From the NCBI GenBank assembly GCA_963839515.1, contig CAWIVN010000015.1, forward strand, positions 248,001 through 312,000: a DNA stretch of 64,000 nucleotides, read 5' to 3'. The notes beneath the pieces were generated by a model, which saw only the letters and a list, made by a program, of their open reading frames with translations, was not told where the DNA came from and did no database searches. The position numbers and the translations under genes were made by a program. Position 1 is the stretch's first letter, and each line of letters begins with the position of its first letter. Source of the DNA: Fredericiella sp963839515 (lineage in GTDB: Bacteria; Chloroflexota; Anaerolineae; Caldilineales; Caldilineaceae). This document shows, piece by piece, positions 29,977 to 38,929 of the stretch.

Positions 29977-29982
29977 ATTATA
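29977..29982 (-). promoter_or_regulatory. Putative -10 box of the MalT-like regulator gene
   Basis: A perfect TATAAT on the minus strand lies 48 bases upstream of the start codon. The -35 region is weak, so the promoter may need an activator. Confidence 0.35.
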
Positions 29983-30024
29983 CGCTACGCCCGCCAACTC
30001 CGCACCTCTGGAAGCCAGCTAAAG

Positions 30025-30447
30025 CTAACGGTGAATGGCATCCAGCGTTATCTTCAGGGCGTGGATACGGCAGAGCACGCGTGTCTCGCGTGTGCTCTGC
30101 TCGACGGGGTACACGTAGCCATAGAATTGAGGGTGGCTTGTATACTGGCGCGTGAGTGCGTCCAGATGGGCAAGGGCACCTGCTTGCACCAGTTCAACCT
30201 CGCCGCGGATCTCCAGGTAGCGCCCCGTGTCGTCCGGGTCTACCAGCAGCAGGGTTGCCCTGGGATCGGCGACGAGGTTGCGACCTTTCTGTCGCTCCAA
30301 GGTAGTGTTTACGCAGGCGCACTCGCCGTCATAATCGCACCAGACGAGGCTCGATTGCGGCTGGCCGTCGGGCATCAGGGTTGTCAACACTCCATGGACG
30401 GGGCGGGTCAGCAGGTCCAGGTGGCTGGCTGGAATCGACAGGTTCAT
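30025..30447 (-). CDS. PPOX-class (pyridoxamine phosphate oxidase-like) flavin/F420 protein A
   Basis: 140 aa. HGVLTTLMPDGQPQSSLVWCDYDGECACVNTT, RQKGRNLVADPRATLLLVDPDDTGRYLEIRGEVEL show the split-barrel fold of the PPOX family (F420- or FMN-dependent, often annotated TIGR-type F420 enzymes). The ATG overlaps the stop of the upstream paralogue as ATGA. The substrate is unknown. Confidence 0.8.
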   Translation of the reverse strand: MNLSIPASHLDLLTRPVHGVLTTLMPDGQPQSSLVWCDYDGECACVNTTLERQKGRNLVADPRATLLLVDPDDTGRYLEIRGEVELVQAGALAHLDALTRQYTSHPQFYGYVYPVEQSTRETRVLCRIHALKITLDAIHR

Positions 30448-30914
30448 CGTGCGGTCTCCATTGTGTTCCTTGCATCCAGCGTCACAACGTGTATGGGCTG
30501 TATTATGCACAGCACTGGGAACTCGACCTGCCGCAGCTCTGCGGGCACACACTCGCCAAAGTAAGGCGTCCGACCGGTGTACAGCTGCGACAAGCCGTCC
30601 AGGTGTTCCATCGCGCCGATTTCGGTCATCTCAACCACGACACCCCGAATCTCCAGGGAGCGCAGCGGTTGGCGGGGATCAAAGCACAGCAGCGTGACCC
30701 TTGGATTGCTGCGCATATTCTTTTCTTTGCGGAAGCCACGCATCGTGTTCACCCGCACGTGTGTGCCGTCGAAATCACACCAGACGACGGTTGTCTGCGG
30801 CTGGCCATCGGGCATGATCGTGGTGAGCGCCGCCACGCGCGGGCCGTTGACCAGGTCAAGGTATTCGGCTGGTATGGTTGCAGGCATAGCCAGCCCTGCT
30901 CCTCCTGTCGCCAT
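30444..30914 (-). CDS. PPOX-class flavin/F420 protein B
   Basis: 156 aa, clearly paralogous to its downstream neighbour: ALTTIMPDGQPQTTVVWCDFDGTHVRVNTM and KEKNMRSNPRVTLLCFDPRQPLRSLEIRGVV correspond position by position. Tandem duplication, translationally coupled. AGGGAG precedes the ATG. The two may form a heterodimer, since the family works as dimers; this is inference. TATAAT at 30982-30977 (minus strand) is a possible -10. Confidence 0.8.
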   Translation of the reverse strand: MATGGAGLAMPATIPAEYLDLVNGPRVAALTTIMPDGQPQTTVVWCDFDGTHVRVNTMRGFRKEKNMRSNPRVTLLCFDPRQPLRSLEIRGVVVEMTEIGAMEHLDGLSQLYTGRTPYFGECVPAELRQVEFPVLCIIQPIHVVTLDARNTMETAR

Positions 30915-31138
30915 AGCACTCTCCCTCTTTTGCCGGCTTACCGGCTGTAGTCACGACTGTTTTTGGCTTGCCTCTGATTATACTGCGGGATTGGGATCAG
31001 CATGACGTTGCTGAGGCGGTGCAAGTAGCTTTAGCCATAGGCGATGGAAACATGTACTCGTCAACTGCTGCCAAAGCCAAAGAGCTTGGGCGTGTGTAGT
31101 TCGCCTTCCTCTTGTGTCCAAATCTCCCCACATCCCAC

Positions 31139-31166
31139 TTGACAGCCGCTAATTTTAGGTAATAAT
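31139..31166 (+). promoter_or_regulatory. Sigma-70-type promoter of the potassium operon
   Basis: TTGACA at 31139-31144 and AATAAT at 31161-31166 with a 16-base spacer. Transcription would start near 31173, giving a leader of about 100 bases before the trkA ATG. Confidence 0.6.
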
Positions 31167-31216
31167 GTATTGGTCTATTCCGCCAATGCCGCGGCCAGAG
31201 TCCTCACACCAGCCAT

Positions 31217-31245
31217 CCGCTCCTCTTGTATGGAGCGGTTTTTTT
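31217..31245 (+). terminator. Intrinsic terminator in the trkA leader (attenuator candidate)
   Basis: CCGCTCC and GGAGCGG with an eight-base loop, followed directly by seven T. It is 29 bases before the trkA ATG and about 45 bases after the predicted transcription start. No plus-strand gene lies upstream within 9 kb, so it can only terminate the operon's own leader. An antiterminator pairing was not obvious by eye. Confidence 0.8.
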
Positions 31246-31274
31246 GTGTGAGAGAACAGGAAAAAGAGAGAACC

Positions 31275-31928
31275 ATGAACGTACTTATCGTAGGTTGTGG
31301 CCGCGAAGGATCGGAACTTGCCCGATCCATCGTTCAAAAAGGACATTCCGTTACCATCGTCGATGTCAACCCCGCTAACTTTGACCGTCTAGGTCCCGAC
31401 TTCCGCGGTCGCACGGTCCAGGGCTACAGCATCGATCGCGGTACGCTGGAACGTGCCGGTATCGAACAGGCCGACGCATTTGCTGCGACAACGCAGAGCG
31501 ACAATGAAAACATAATTGCAGCGAGAATTGCGCGCGATGTATTCAACGTCAAGCGCGTGGTCGCTCGCGTCTACAACCCCGGCCGGCGCGAAGTCTACGA
31601 ACGGCTGGGCCTGCAAAGCATTACCTCCACCTCCTGGGGCGCGCGTCGCCTGGAGCAAATTCTCCTGCACCCCGGTGTTATCGATCTGGAAATTGGCCGC
31701 GGCGGCGTCAAGCTCTTGTCCGTGCGCGTTCCCGAGGGCTGGCGTGATCTGTCCGTGACCGACGTCTGCAACGGCGAAGCCGTCGTGTGCGCGATCGAAC
31801 GTGATGGCCACGCCTTTGTACCGCGTCCCGACGAACGGCTCCAGACCGGCGATATTGCCGCCATCACGATCCCCGCCGGCCTGCTGCCACAACTGCTCGA
31901 CCTGGTAGCTACGCGTAAGCAGGACTGA
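31275..31928 (+). CDS. trkA: TrkA/KtrA-type K+ uptake regulatory subunit, copy 1
   Basis: 217 aa. TrkA_N Rossmann fold (IVGCGREGSELARSIVQKGHSVTIVDVN) with the GxGxxG NAD/ATP motif and acidic end of strand 2, then TrkA_C from about 140 (LLSVRVPEGWRDLSVTDV...GDIAAITI). Such RCK proteins gate Trk/Ktr K+ channels in response to nucleotides. No TrkH/KtrB is present; the membrane partner is likely the KimA-like permease at 32649. A good AGAGAG ribosome site precedes the ATG at 31275; an in-frame extension upstream exists but overlaps the terminator. Confidence 0.85.
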   Translation: MNVLIVGCGREGSELARSIVQKGHSVTIVDVNPANFDRLGPDFRGRTVQGYSIDRGTLERAGIEQADAFAATTQSDNENIIAARIARDVFNVKRVVARVYNPGRREVYERLGLQSITSTSWGARRLEQILLHPGVIDLEIGRGGVKLLSVRVPEGWRDLSVTDVCNGEAVVCAIERDGHAFVPRPDERLQTGDIAAITIPAGLLPQLLDLVATRKQD

Positions 31929-31970
31929 CGCCTACCTGATTTATAGACAAGGAACGATTGGAGAAATGCG

Positions 31971-32636
31971 ATGTTTGTCGTAATTGTAGGGGGCGGCAAG
32001 GTAGGTTCGCACGTAGCCAAGCTGCTGATCGAGGAAGGGCACGAGGTGCGCGTGATCGACAACCGCCCGGATGTATTGACGAAGTTGCATCGGGAACTGC
32101 CCGCCGAGGTGATCCACGCCGGCGACGGTACAGATCCCTTGCGTTTGGAACAGACTGGCATCCGCCGCGCCCAGGTGCTCGCTGCGGTAACTGGCAACGA
32201 CGAGACGAACCTAGTCGCCTGCAGCCTGGCCCGCCACGAGTTCAATGTGCCGCGCATCATCGCACGCGTCAACAATCCGCGCAACAAGTGGCTGTTCACG
32301 CCTGAAATGGGGGTGGACGTCGGCATCAATCAGGCCGACCTCATGGCCAAGTTGGTGGTCGAAGAGATGTCGTTGGGCGATATGATGACGTTGCTCAAGT
32401 TGCGCCAGGGCATGGTGGAACTGGTAGAAGAAAAGATCGCCGAGACCTCGATTGTTAACGGCAGGGCGATCAAAGACGTCGAATGGCCGCCCCAATGCAC
32501 GCTTGCCGCCGTCATCCGCAAGGGCGACGTTATCGCCCCCAATGGTAACACTGTCCTGCAGGCCTATGACGAAGTGCTGGCCGTCATCCACACGAGTGAG
32601 CGGACCGCACTGGCCAAAATACTGGGCCGAAGTTGA
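31971..32636 (+). CDS. trkA: TrkA/KtrA-type K+ uptake regulatory subunit, copy 2
   Basis: 221 aa, second RCK protein. VVIVGGGKVGSHVAKLLIEEGHEVRVIDNR (GxGxxG, acidic residue after strand 2), GDGTDPLRLEQTGI..., and a TrkA_C domain at about 140-215. Only moderately similar to copy 1, so a heteromer is possible. GGAGAA precedes the ATG. The gene is 42 bases after trkA copy 1 and 12 bases before the permease gene. Confidence 0.85.
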   Translation: MFVVIVGGGKVGSHVAKLLIEEGHEVRVIDNRPDVLTKLHRELPAEVIHAGDGTDPLRLEQTGIRRAQVLAAVTGNDETNLVACSLARHEFNVPRIIARVNNPRNKWLFTPEMGVDVGINQADLMAKLVVEEMSLGDMMTLLKLRQGMVELVEEKIAETSIVNGRAIKDVEWPPQCTLAAVIRKGDVIAPNGNTVLQAYDEVLAVIHTSERTALAKILGRS

Positions 32637-32648
32637 GAACATAACAAA

Positions 32649-34622
32649 ATGGGGAACATATACGTTCGCCGACCATCGGTCGGCAATCTCCTGTTTGGCA
32701 GAAAGCTGGCAACAGAAGAAGCTCCGCACCAGACGATCAGCAAAACCATCGCCCTGGCCGTATTCGCGTCAGATGCACTGTCGTCCGTCGCCTATGCCAC
32801 GCAAGAGATTCTGATCATTCTCGCTCTGGCAGGCACGGCTTACTTCGGCTTGTCAATTCCTATCGCATTTGTCATCGTCGGTCTGCTGATCATCCTGACG
32901 ATTTCTTATCGCCAGACGATTTATGCCTATCCAAACGGCGGTGGCGCCTATATCGTCGCTCACGACAACCTGGGTGATGGGCCTGCCCTTACTGCCGGCG
33001 CAGCGCTGCTGACCGATTACATACTTACTGTTGCCGTAAGTATCTCGGCAGGTGTGGCGCAGATCACCTCCGGCTTCCCATCGCTTTATCCGTATCGCGT
33101 CGAGATTGCCCTCGGGCTCATCCTGCTTATCACCATCATTAATCTGCGCGGCGTCAAGGAATCGGGCTCAGTCTTTGCCATTCCGACCTATTTCTTCGTG
33201 TCTACGATGGTAGTCATGTTGGGCGTGGGCTTCTGGCAGCAAAGCACCGGCCAGCTACAGACGATGCCGCAACCCGAGGTCCTTGAGCACACGCTGCTGC
33301 CGCTGTCCGTACTGCTGGTCATGCGCGCTTTTGCCAGCGGCTGCACCGCGCTGACAGGCGTCGAAGCAATCTCAAACGGCATCATGGCATTTAAGGAGCC
33401 GCGCAGCCGCAATGCAGCGCAGACAATGGTGTTGATGAGCGGCCTGTTAGCTGTGATGTTTATCGGCATTACCGTGCTGGCCAACCAGGTGCACGTGATA
33501 GCGGGCGAGAACGTCCAGGAGACGGTGATTTCGCAGATCGCCCGTTCTCTGTACGGGATTGGCCCACTCTACTATGTCACTTTGACGGCTACAACAATCA
33601 TCCTGATCATGGCGGCCAACACCTCCTATGCCGGCTTCCCATTTCTCGGCGCCTTGATTGCCGCTGACAGCTTCCTACCCAAGCAGTTGACCTATCGCGG
33701 GCGCCGGCTCGTCTTCTCCTGGGGGATTGTTGCCTTGGCCTTGGCGGCTTCGGTGCTGGTGGTGATCTTCACGGCCGACACGACCCGCCTGATTCCGCTC
33801 TACGCCATTGGCGTCTTTATGTCGTTTACCCTCTCGCAGACGGGCATGGTCGTACGCTGGCGGCGCATCGGCAAGATGCAGCCTGGCGAAGAGCGCGAAG
33901 TGCACCACGGCTCGATCATGCGCTACGATCCGCAATGGCGCAGCAAGCAGGTGGTTAACGCCGTCGGCGCAGTGGCGACCTTTATCGTCATGATCATCTT
34001 TGCCGTGGCCAAGTTCAGCGAAGGCGCCTGGATTGTCGTTATCGTCATTCCGTTGCTAGTCTTGCTCTTCTTCCGCATTCACAAGCACTACAAGTACGTG
34101 GCGACGATATTGCACAAGGGGTCGCTCTTTCCCAACATCCGCCAGCATCCAGTCAGGACGCTGGTGATGGTGGACGACGTACACGCCGGCACGATTCACA
34201 CGATCAACTTCGCCAAGTCGCTGGGCGCGCCATGGACTGCACTGCATGTGGCGATCGACCCGGACAAGGCCGACGCCGTGCGCCAGCGCTGGAACGAACG
34301 CATCGGTGACGAGGCCTATCTCAAGGTCTTGTCCTCGCCTTACCGCGAGCTGACGGGGCCGGTACATCAGTACGTCGAGGAACTGATGGCCGAAATGAAC
34401 GACGGCTACATCCACGTCATCGTCGGTCACCTGGTGATGAACACGGTCCAGGGCCAGGCGCTGCATCAGAACGCGGCCCTGACGCTCAACCTGGCACTCC
34501 AAGACATTCGCCGCGTGGCCGTCACCACCGTCGCCTATCAATTCACCGAGGAAGCTCTCGCCGACCGGCCCGAACAGGTCCGTGCCCCGATGGCCGCCCA
34601 AACAAATCCCGCAGTGGGATAG
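32649..34622 (+). CDS. KimA-like APC-superfamily K+ permease
   Basis: 657 aa. N-terminal APC permease core with about 12 helices (ISKTIALAVFASDALSSVAYATQEIL, AYPNGGGAYIVAHDNLG, FASGCTALTGVEAISNG), then a cytosolic C-terminus from about 490 that looks like a Usp-fold domain (RTLVMVDDVHAGTIHTINFAKSLG, IHVIVGHLVMNTVQGQALHQN). This layout matches the KUP/KimA-type K+/H+ symporter KimA (YdaO) of Bacillus, whose C-terminal domain binds c-di-AMP. Here it follows two TrkA proteins in one operon, which supports K+ as the substrate. An amino-acid permease remains possible. Confidence 0.75.
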   Translation: MGNIYVRRPSVGNLLFGRKLATEEAPHQTISKTIALAVFASDALSSVAYATQEILIILALAGTAYFGLSIPIAFVIVGLLIILTISYRQTIYAYPNGGGAYIVAHDNLGDGPALTAGAALLTDYILTVAVSISAGVAQITSGFPSLYPYRVEIALGLILLITIINLRGVKESGSVFAIPTYFFVSTMVVMLGVGFWQQSTGQLQTMPQPEVLEHTLLPLSVLLVMRAFASGCTALTGVEAISNGIMAFKEPRSRNAAQTMVLMSGLLAVMFIGITVLANQVHVIAGENVQETVISQIARSLYGIGPLYYVTLTATTIILIMAANTSYAGFPFLGALIAADSFLPKQLTYRGRRLVFSWGIVALALAASVLVVIFTADTTRLIPLYAIGVFMSFTLSQTGMVVRWRRIGKMQPGEEREVHHGSIMRYDPQWRSKQVVNAVGAVATFIVMIIFAVAKFSEGAWIVVIVIPLLVLLFFRIHKHYKYVATILHKGSLFPNIRQHPVRTLVMVDDVHAGTIHTINFAKSLGAPWTALHVAIDPDKADAVRQRWNERIGDEAYLKVLSSPYRELTGPVHQYVEELMAEMNDGYIHVIVGHLVMNTVQGQALHQNAALTLNLALQDIRRVAVTTVAYQFTEEALADRPEQVRAPMAAQTNPAVG

Positions 34623-34627
34623 AATAG

Positions 34628-35314
34628 CTACTCTACGACTAAGCGATAGCCAACGCCCGGTTCCGTCACAATCAACCGTGGCAGGGCTGGGTTTTCTTCC
34701 AGCTTCTGGCGCAGTTGGGCAAAATAGACGCGCAGATAGTGCGTTTCGTCGGCATATTGCGGACCCCATACCTGCTTGAGTATCTGTCGATGCGTGAGCA
34801 CTCTGCCTGCGTGCTGAACAAGCAGGCGCAAGAGCGCGTACTCCGTGGGAGTCAGTTTTACCGGTTCGCCGGCACGCGTCACTACGCGCCGCGCCAGGTC
34901 AATTTGGACCTCGCCAAATGTCAAGATTGGTTCCGCCTGTACCGGTTGGGCGTGGCGCCGCGCCACACGCATGCGCGCCATCAGCTCATCCGTGCTAAAC
35001 GGCTTTGTCAGATAATCGTCCGCCCCCGCATCCAGTGCCGCCACCTTGTCGCGATCGGCGTCACGCACCGAAAGTATAATCACCGGTGTGCTCGTCCATT
35101 CGCGCAGCCGCCGCAACACCTCGACACCTTCCATATCCGGCAGATTCATATCCAGAATAATGACCTCGGGACGCACCTGCGCTGCCTTCGCCAACGCATC
35201 GTGCCCGTTTTCCGCTTCGTGCACACGGTAGTTATTCGTTTCCAGGCTGATGCGTAAAAAGCGGCGGATGGAGAGTTCATCGTCGACGATCAGTACCGGT
35301 GATTCTTCGCTCAC
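34628..35314 (-). CDS. kdpE: KdpE response regulator
   Basis: 228 aa, OmpR class. Receiver with the acidic pair in LIVDDELSIRRFL, phospho-acceptor in VIILDMNLPDMEG and Lys in DDYLTKPFSTDEL; winged helix with TPTEYALLRLLVQHAGRVLTHRQILKQVWGPQYADETHYLRVYFAQLRQKLE, the KdpE-type signature. GTG start overlapping the kdpD stop. No kdpFABC genes are in the window, and the gene converges on the KimA-like gene with five bases between stops. Its target may be elsewhere or may be this operon. Confidence 0.92.
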   Translation of the reverse strand: MSEESPVLIVDDELSIRRFLRISLETNNYRVHEAENGHDALAKAAQVRPEVIILDMNLPDMEGVEVLRRLREWTSTPVIILSVRDADRDKVAALDAGADDYLTKPFSTDELMARMRVARRHAQPVQAEPILTFGEVQIDLARRVVTRAGEPVKLTPTEYALLRLLVQHAGRVLTHRQILKQVWGPQYADETHYLRVYFAQLRQKLEENPALPRLIVTEPGVGYRLVVE

Positions 35315-38001
35315 AGGTCGGCCTCCTTAACTGGCGGTGGTGGTGCGCCGGACGGCAGTGTGATGATAAAGCGCGCTCCCGCCTCTGGTGCGTTCTCGGC
35401 AGTCAGCGTGCCGCCGTGCGCCTCCACCAGGCCACGACAGATCGAAAGCCCCAAGCCCGTACCGCCGGTTGCAGTACCCGGAACGCGATAGAACTTATCA
35501 AAAACTCGTTCGAGGTCGCCGGGCGGGATTCCTTTGCCACCGTCCGTTACCGAAATCATCAGCTTGCCATGATCATTATGCGCCTCGATTGTTACCGGCG
35601 CATCCGGCGGTGAGTAGTTGCAGGCATTGTCGAGAAGGTTTACCAGCACCTGCTCCATCAGGACAAAGTCCATCTGGATGAGCGGCAGGTCAGGGGGAAT
35701 ATCGATGCTCAGCGGCCGATGGATGAGACAGCCCTCGACTCGTTGCGCCGCCACGCCGATGACTTCGCCGACGTCGCACCAATCCAGTTTGAGCTGCAGA
35801 CGGCCGGCGTCAAGCCGTGACATATCCAGAAGGTTTGCCACCAGGCGATTCAGACGGCCCGCAGCAGTCTGAATGGAACGAATCAGTTCGGTCCGGATGC
35901 GGAAGTCGCCGGTTGGCTGGGTATCTAGTAAACTCGCAGCACCGGTGATGGTAGCGATAGGCGTACGTAATTCATGCGAGATGGAGTTGAGCAGTGCGGC
36001 ATACAAGCGCTCCGATTCGCGCAGCATCAGCGATTGCTCTGCTGCTTCGTCCAGCAGTTCGCGTTCGATGACCAATGCAATCTGGTTGACAAACGTTTCC
36101 AGCAACAACTCCTGATCAAACGTGAGGGATGTGATCTGACGCGTGCGGATGCCGATGACGCCAACCGTACGTCCCGGCGTTCGCAGCGGCAGATACTGCG
36201 CCGATGCTTCCGGCAGCGTAGCTGTATGGCGTCCCGCACGCTTGGTGTTCTCAAACACCCAACTGGCTACGAGATAATCCTTTTCGTCCACGCGAAACGT
36301 ACTGGAACTGTGCGCTTGTCGTTCTAAGTCTTCACCTTGCGGCAAAAAGATGGCTACCTCGGCGTCGAACACGCGCCCGATCTGATTGACACCGCTCGCC
36401 AGCACGTCGTCCATATTGACGGCCGTAGCCGTGTCATGGGCCAGCGCGTAGAGTGCCGCAGTGCGTTCAGCGTTATAACTGGCCAATCGCTCTTGTTGCC
36501 GCAACCTTGCCGTCATATTGCCTGCCAGCAGGGCAATGACAAAGTAGAGCACAAAGATAATTAAGTCCTGGGCCTCGGCAATGACAAACGTCAGCCGCGG
36601 CGTGATGAATAGGAAGTTCCAAGAAATCGCACTGAGAAATGCCGCTAGCAATGCTGGCCCGCGCCCCAAGTAGATGGCGATCAGCAACACGGTAAAGAGC
36701 TCCATCAGGCCAACCGCCTGGTAGCCAAACCAGGGATAGCTCTCGAATACGAGCACCAAGATTGCCGTGACGCTGGCGACAATGGCGAACGCCCACATGT
36801 AGCTTGTCCAGGTCGACTGCACGGGGTTTGGCGGCAGCACCGACGGCCCTTCCGGCGCTTCAGCATCGTCACCGGATGTGACATAGATGTCGATGTCCCC
36901 ACTCGTTCGAATCAGATCGTCCACAAGTGTTCGACGGCGTGCGGGGTTCCAACGGCGTGTCGGGCTTGGCTTGCCCACGACGATCTGGGTTACATTGTGC
37001 TGGCGCGCCACATGCACGATGGCGCTTGTCACATCGTCGCCGGCTGTGCTCACAACCTCTCCGCCTAAACTGCGAACCAGTTCCAGATTGCGCACCAGTT
37101 GGGCCTGCTGCGCGCTGGCGAGGGAATGTGATGTCTCAACATGCACAGCTAACCAGGGCGCATCCAGGTTATAGGCGATTCGCCGCGTCCAGCGCACCGC
37201 TTGTTCTGAGAACGGGCTTGCGCTCACGGCGACGAGCAGGCGCTCGCCGGATTTCCAGGGACCGGCAATGTGCTTGACCTGCATGTAGTCCTGCAGTTTG
37301 TGATCTACATGCTCAGCAGTAAGGCGCAGGGCCATCTCGCGCAGCGCCGTGAGGTTGCCGACGCGAAAGAAGGTAGCGGCGGCTGTTTCGGCGCGTTCGG
37401 CTGTGTGGACTTTACCGTCGGCTAGGCGATTGCGCAGTTCTTCCGCCGGCAAATCGACCAACTCCATCTCATCCGCCAGGTCGAGCAGTGAGTCAGGCAC
37501 CTTCTCATGTACCGAAATGCCTGTAATCTGCGCCACAGTATCGGCGCGGCTTTCAAAGTGCTGGACGTTGATTGTGGTATGCACGTCAATGCCAGCCTCG
37601 AGCAGTTCGATTACGTCCTGGTAGCGCTTGCGATGGCGCATGCCTGGCGCATTTGTATGTGCCAATTCGTCGACTAGAGCCAACTGTGGCTTGCGCTCGA
37701 GAATGGCATCCAGATCCATTTCCCTGATCTCGGCGCCACGGTACTCAACTGTTCTTAGCGGCAGGAGTTCCAGTCCTTCAAGCAGCGCTTCAATTTCGGT
37801 CTGCCCATGGGTCTCGACGTGACCCACGACCACGTCGATCCCTTCGCTGCGCCGTCGCCGCCCGGTCTCCAGCATTGCGTAAGTCTTGCCGACGCCCGCT
37901 GCCATACCCAGGTATATCTTCAGCTTGCCTGGCTGTGGCCGCGTTTCTTCCTTCTGAATGCGCACCAATAGCGAGTCCGTTTCGTGCCGATTTACTTTCA
38001 T
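35311..38001 (-). CDS. kdpD: KdpD sensor histidine kinase
   Basis: 896 aa. KdpD N-domain with Walker A GMAAGVGKT (32-40) and the HVETHGQTE motif, a Usp-like domain (about 250-370: ERLLVAVSASPFSEQAVRWTR), four short membrane helices (about 400-500, DUF4118), a GAF domain, HisKA with SISHELRTPIATITGAASLL, and HATPase. KdpD integrates K+ and ionic strength and activates KdpE. In some Gram-positives the Usp domain binds c-di-AMP; whether this one does is open. The gene overlaps kdpE by four bases. Confidence 0.93.
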   Translation of the reverse strand: MKVNRHETDSLLVRIQKEETRPQPGKLKIYLGMAAGVGKTYAMLETGRRRRSEGIDVVVGHVETHGQTEIEALLEGLELLPLRTVEYRGAEIREMDLDAILERKPQLALVDELAHTNAPGMRHRKRYQDVIELLEAGIDVHTTINVQHFESRADTVAQITGISVHEKVPDSLLDLADEMELVDLPAEELRNRLADGKVHTAERAETAAATFFRVGNLTALREMALRLTAEHVDHKLQDYMQVKHIAGPWKSGERLLVAVSASPFSEQAVRWTRRIAYNLDAPWLAVHVETSHSLASAQQAQLVRNLELVRSLGGEVVSTAGDDVTSAIVHVARQHNVTQIVVGKPSPTRRWNPARRRTLVDDLIRTSGDIDIYVTSGDDAEAPEGPSVLPPNPVQSTWTSYMWAFAIVASVTAILVLVFESYPWFGYQAVGLMELFTVLLIAIYLGRGPALLAAFLSAISWNFLFITPRLTFVIAEAQDLIIFVLYFVIALLAGNMTARLRQQERLASYNAERTAALYALAHDTATAVNMDDVLASGVNQIGRVFDAEVAIFLPQGEDLERQAHSSSTFRVDEKDYLVASWVFENTKRAGRHTATLPEASAQYLPLRTPGRTVGVIGIRTRQITSLTFDQELLLETFVNQIALVIERELLDEAAEQSLMLRESERLYAALLNSISHELRTPIATITGAASLLDTQPTGDFRIRTELIRSIQTAAGRLNRLVANLLDMSRLDAGRLQLKLDWCDVGEVIGVAAQRVEGCLIHRPLSIDIPPDLPLIQMDFVLMEQVLVNLLDNACNYSPPDAPVTIEAHNDHGKLMISVTDGGKGIPPGDLERVFDKFYRVPGTATGGTGLGLSICRGLVEAHGGTLTAENAPEAGARFIITLPSGAPPPPVKEADL

Positions 38002-38063
38002 ATGCAGCTATTGTATCGCCGTATGCTGCTGTACGGGAAGTGTGAGCAACACGACATAATGTG

Positions 38064-38098
38064 TAGCGGCCCAAGGTGCGCCGCACCTTGGGCCGCTA
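38064..38098. terminator. Perfect 17-bp-arm palindrome after the sugar ABC operon
   Basis: The arms begin TAGCGGCCCAAGG and are perfectly repeated in reverse complement around one central base. It lies 34 bases after the ATPase stop (38132, minus strand) and before kdpD. It probably ends the sugar operon, although no U-run follows. Confidence 0.6.
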
Positions 38099-38131
38099 TC
38101 CCGCGCCCGCCAGATTGTGTCAGCTTGCGGT

Positions 38132-38926
38132 CTACGCTTCTCCTGCTCCCACCATCAGGCTCACCAATCCGTCGCCGTCGATGTCCTTGGCCAGCACGTC
38201 GCCGACCTTGAGACCGCGGCGCATGACGATGATGCGGTCGGCGCTGGCGAAGATGTCTTGCATATTATGGCTGATGATGATCACCGGCACGTTCTGCTGC
38301 TTGAGTGTGCGCACCAACTCGTGTACCTTGCGTTGTTCGGGCACACCCAACGCCGCCGTCGGCTCGTCCATGATAACCAGCCGCGCATTCCAATAGACCG
38401 CGCGCGCGATGGCAACCGCCTGGCGCTGGCCGCCCGACATCTCGCGAATCGGCCGCTTCAGGTTGGGGATGCGAATGTCGAGGCGGTTGAGCACTGACTG
38501 CGATTCGGCCAGCATCTTGCCCCGGTCTACCTGCTTGAAAAGCCCCAGGAGCCGCCGCGACGGCTCGCGCCCCAAAAAGATATTGACTGAGGCGTCCAAG
38601 TTTTCGCACAGGGCGAGGTCCTGGTAGATCGTCTCGATACCCATGCTGCGCGCTTCCATCGGCGAGGTCATGGTGATCTCGCTATCCTCCAAGAAGATGT
38701 GCCCGTCATCCGGCTTGTAGACGCCTGAGATCATCTTGATCAGCGTGGACTTGCCGGCACCGTTGTCGCCGGCCAGCGCGACCACTTCGCCCGGATAGAT
38801 TTGCAGACTTACCTGGTTGACGGCCGTCAGACCGCCGAAGCGCTTGGTCACGCTCTCGAGCCGCAGGATCGGCGAGCGCTGATCAAGCGTCACTGCGGGG
38901 GCCGTGGCTGCTTCCATCGTCTCCAT
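38132..38926 (-). CDS. Sugar ABC transporter ATP-binding protein
   Basis: 264 aa, single-cassette form like FrcA/XylG-N. Walker A AGDNGAGKST, signature MSGGQRQAVAIAR, Walker B VIMDEPTAALG, H-loop ISHNMQDIFA are all intact. The cassette energises the CUT2-type importer encoded by the next two upstream genes. The ATG lies three bases from the permease stop, indicating coupling. Substrate specificity cannot be read from it. Confidence 0.9.
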   Translation of the reverse strand: METMEAATAPAVTLDQRSPILRLESVTKRFGGLTAVNQVSLQIYPGEVVALAGDNGAGKSTLIKMISGVYKPDDGHIFLEDSEITMTSPMEARSMGIETIYQDLALCENLDASVNIFLGREPSRRLLGLFKQVDRGKMLAESQSVLNRLDIRIPNLKRPIREMSGGQRQAVAIARAVYWNARLVIMDEPTAALGVPEQRKVHELVRTLKQQNVPVIIISHNMQDIFASADRIIVMRRGLKVGDVLAKDIDGDGLVSLMVGAGEA

Positions 38927-38929
38927 GGT

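Larger units (their letters stand above)
30915..31274. other. Divergent intergenic region with leader and attenuator
   Basis: 360 bases between the divergent PPOX pair and the trkA-trkA-permease operon. It holds a minus-strand TATAAT (30977-30982), a plus-strand promoter (31139-31166) and an intrinsic terminator (31217-31245) inside the operon's leader. The leader does not visibly match a known riboswitch consensus, including the ydaO/c-di-AMP class. Confidence 0.6.

Noticed and set aside
31000..31274. c-di-AMP (ydaO) riboswitch upstream of the potassium operon
   Set aside because: The leader is too short and lacks the GGGTGAA-type conserved strings of that class, although the terminator is real.
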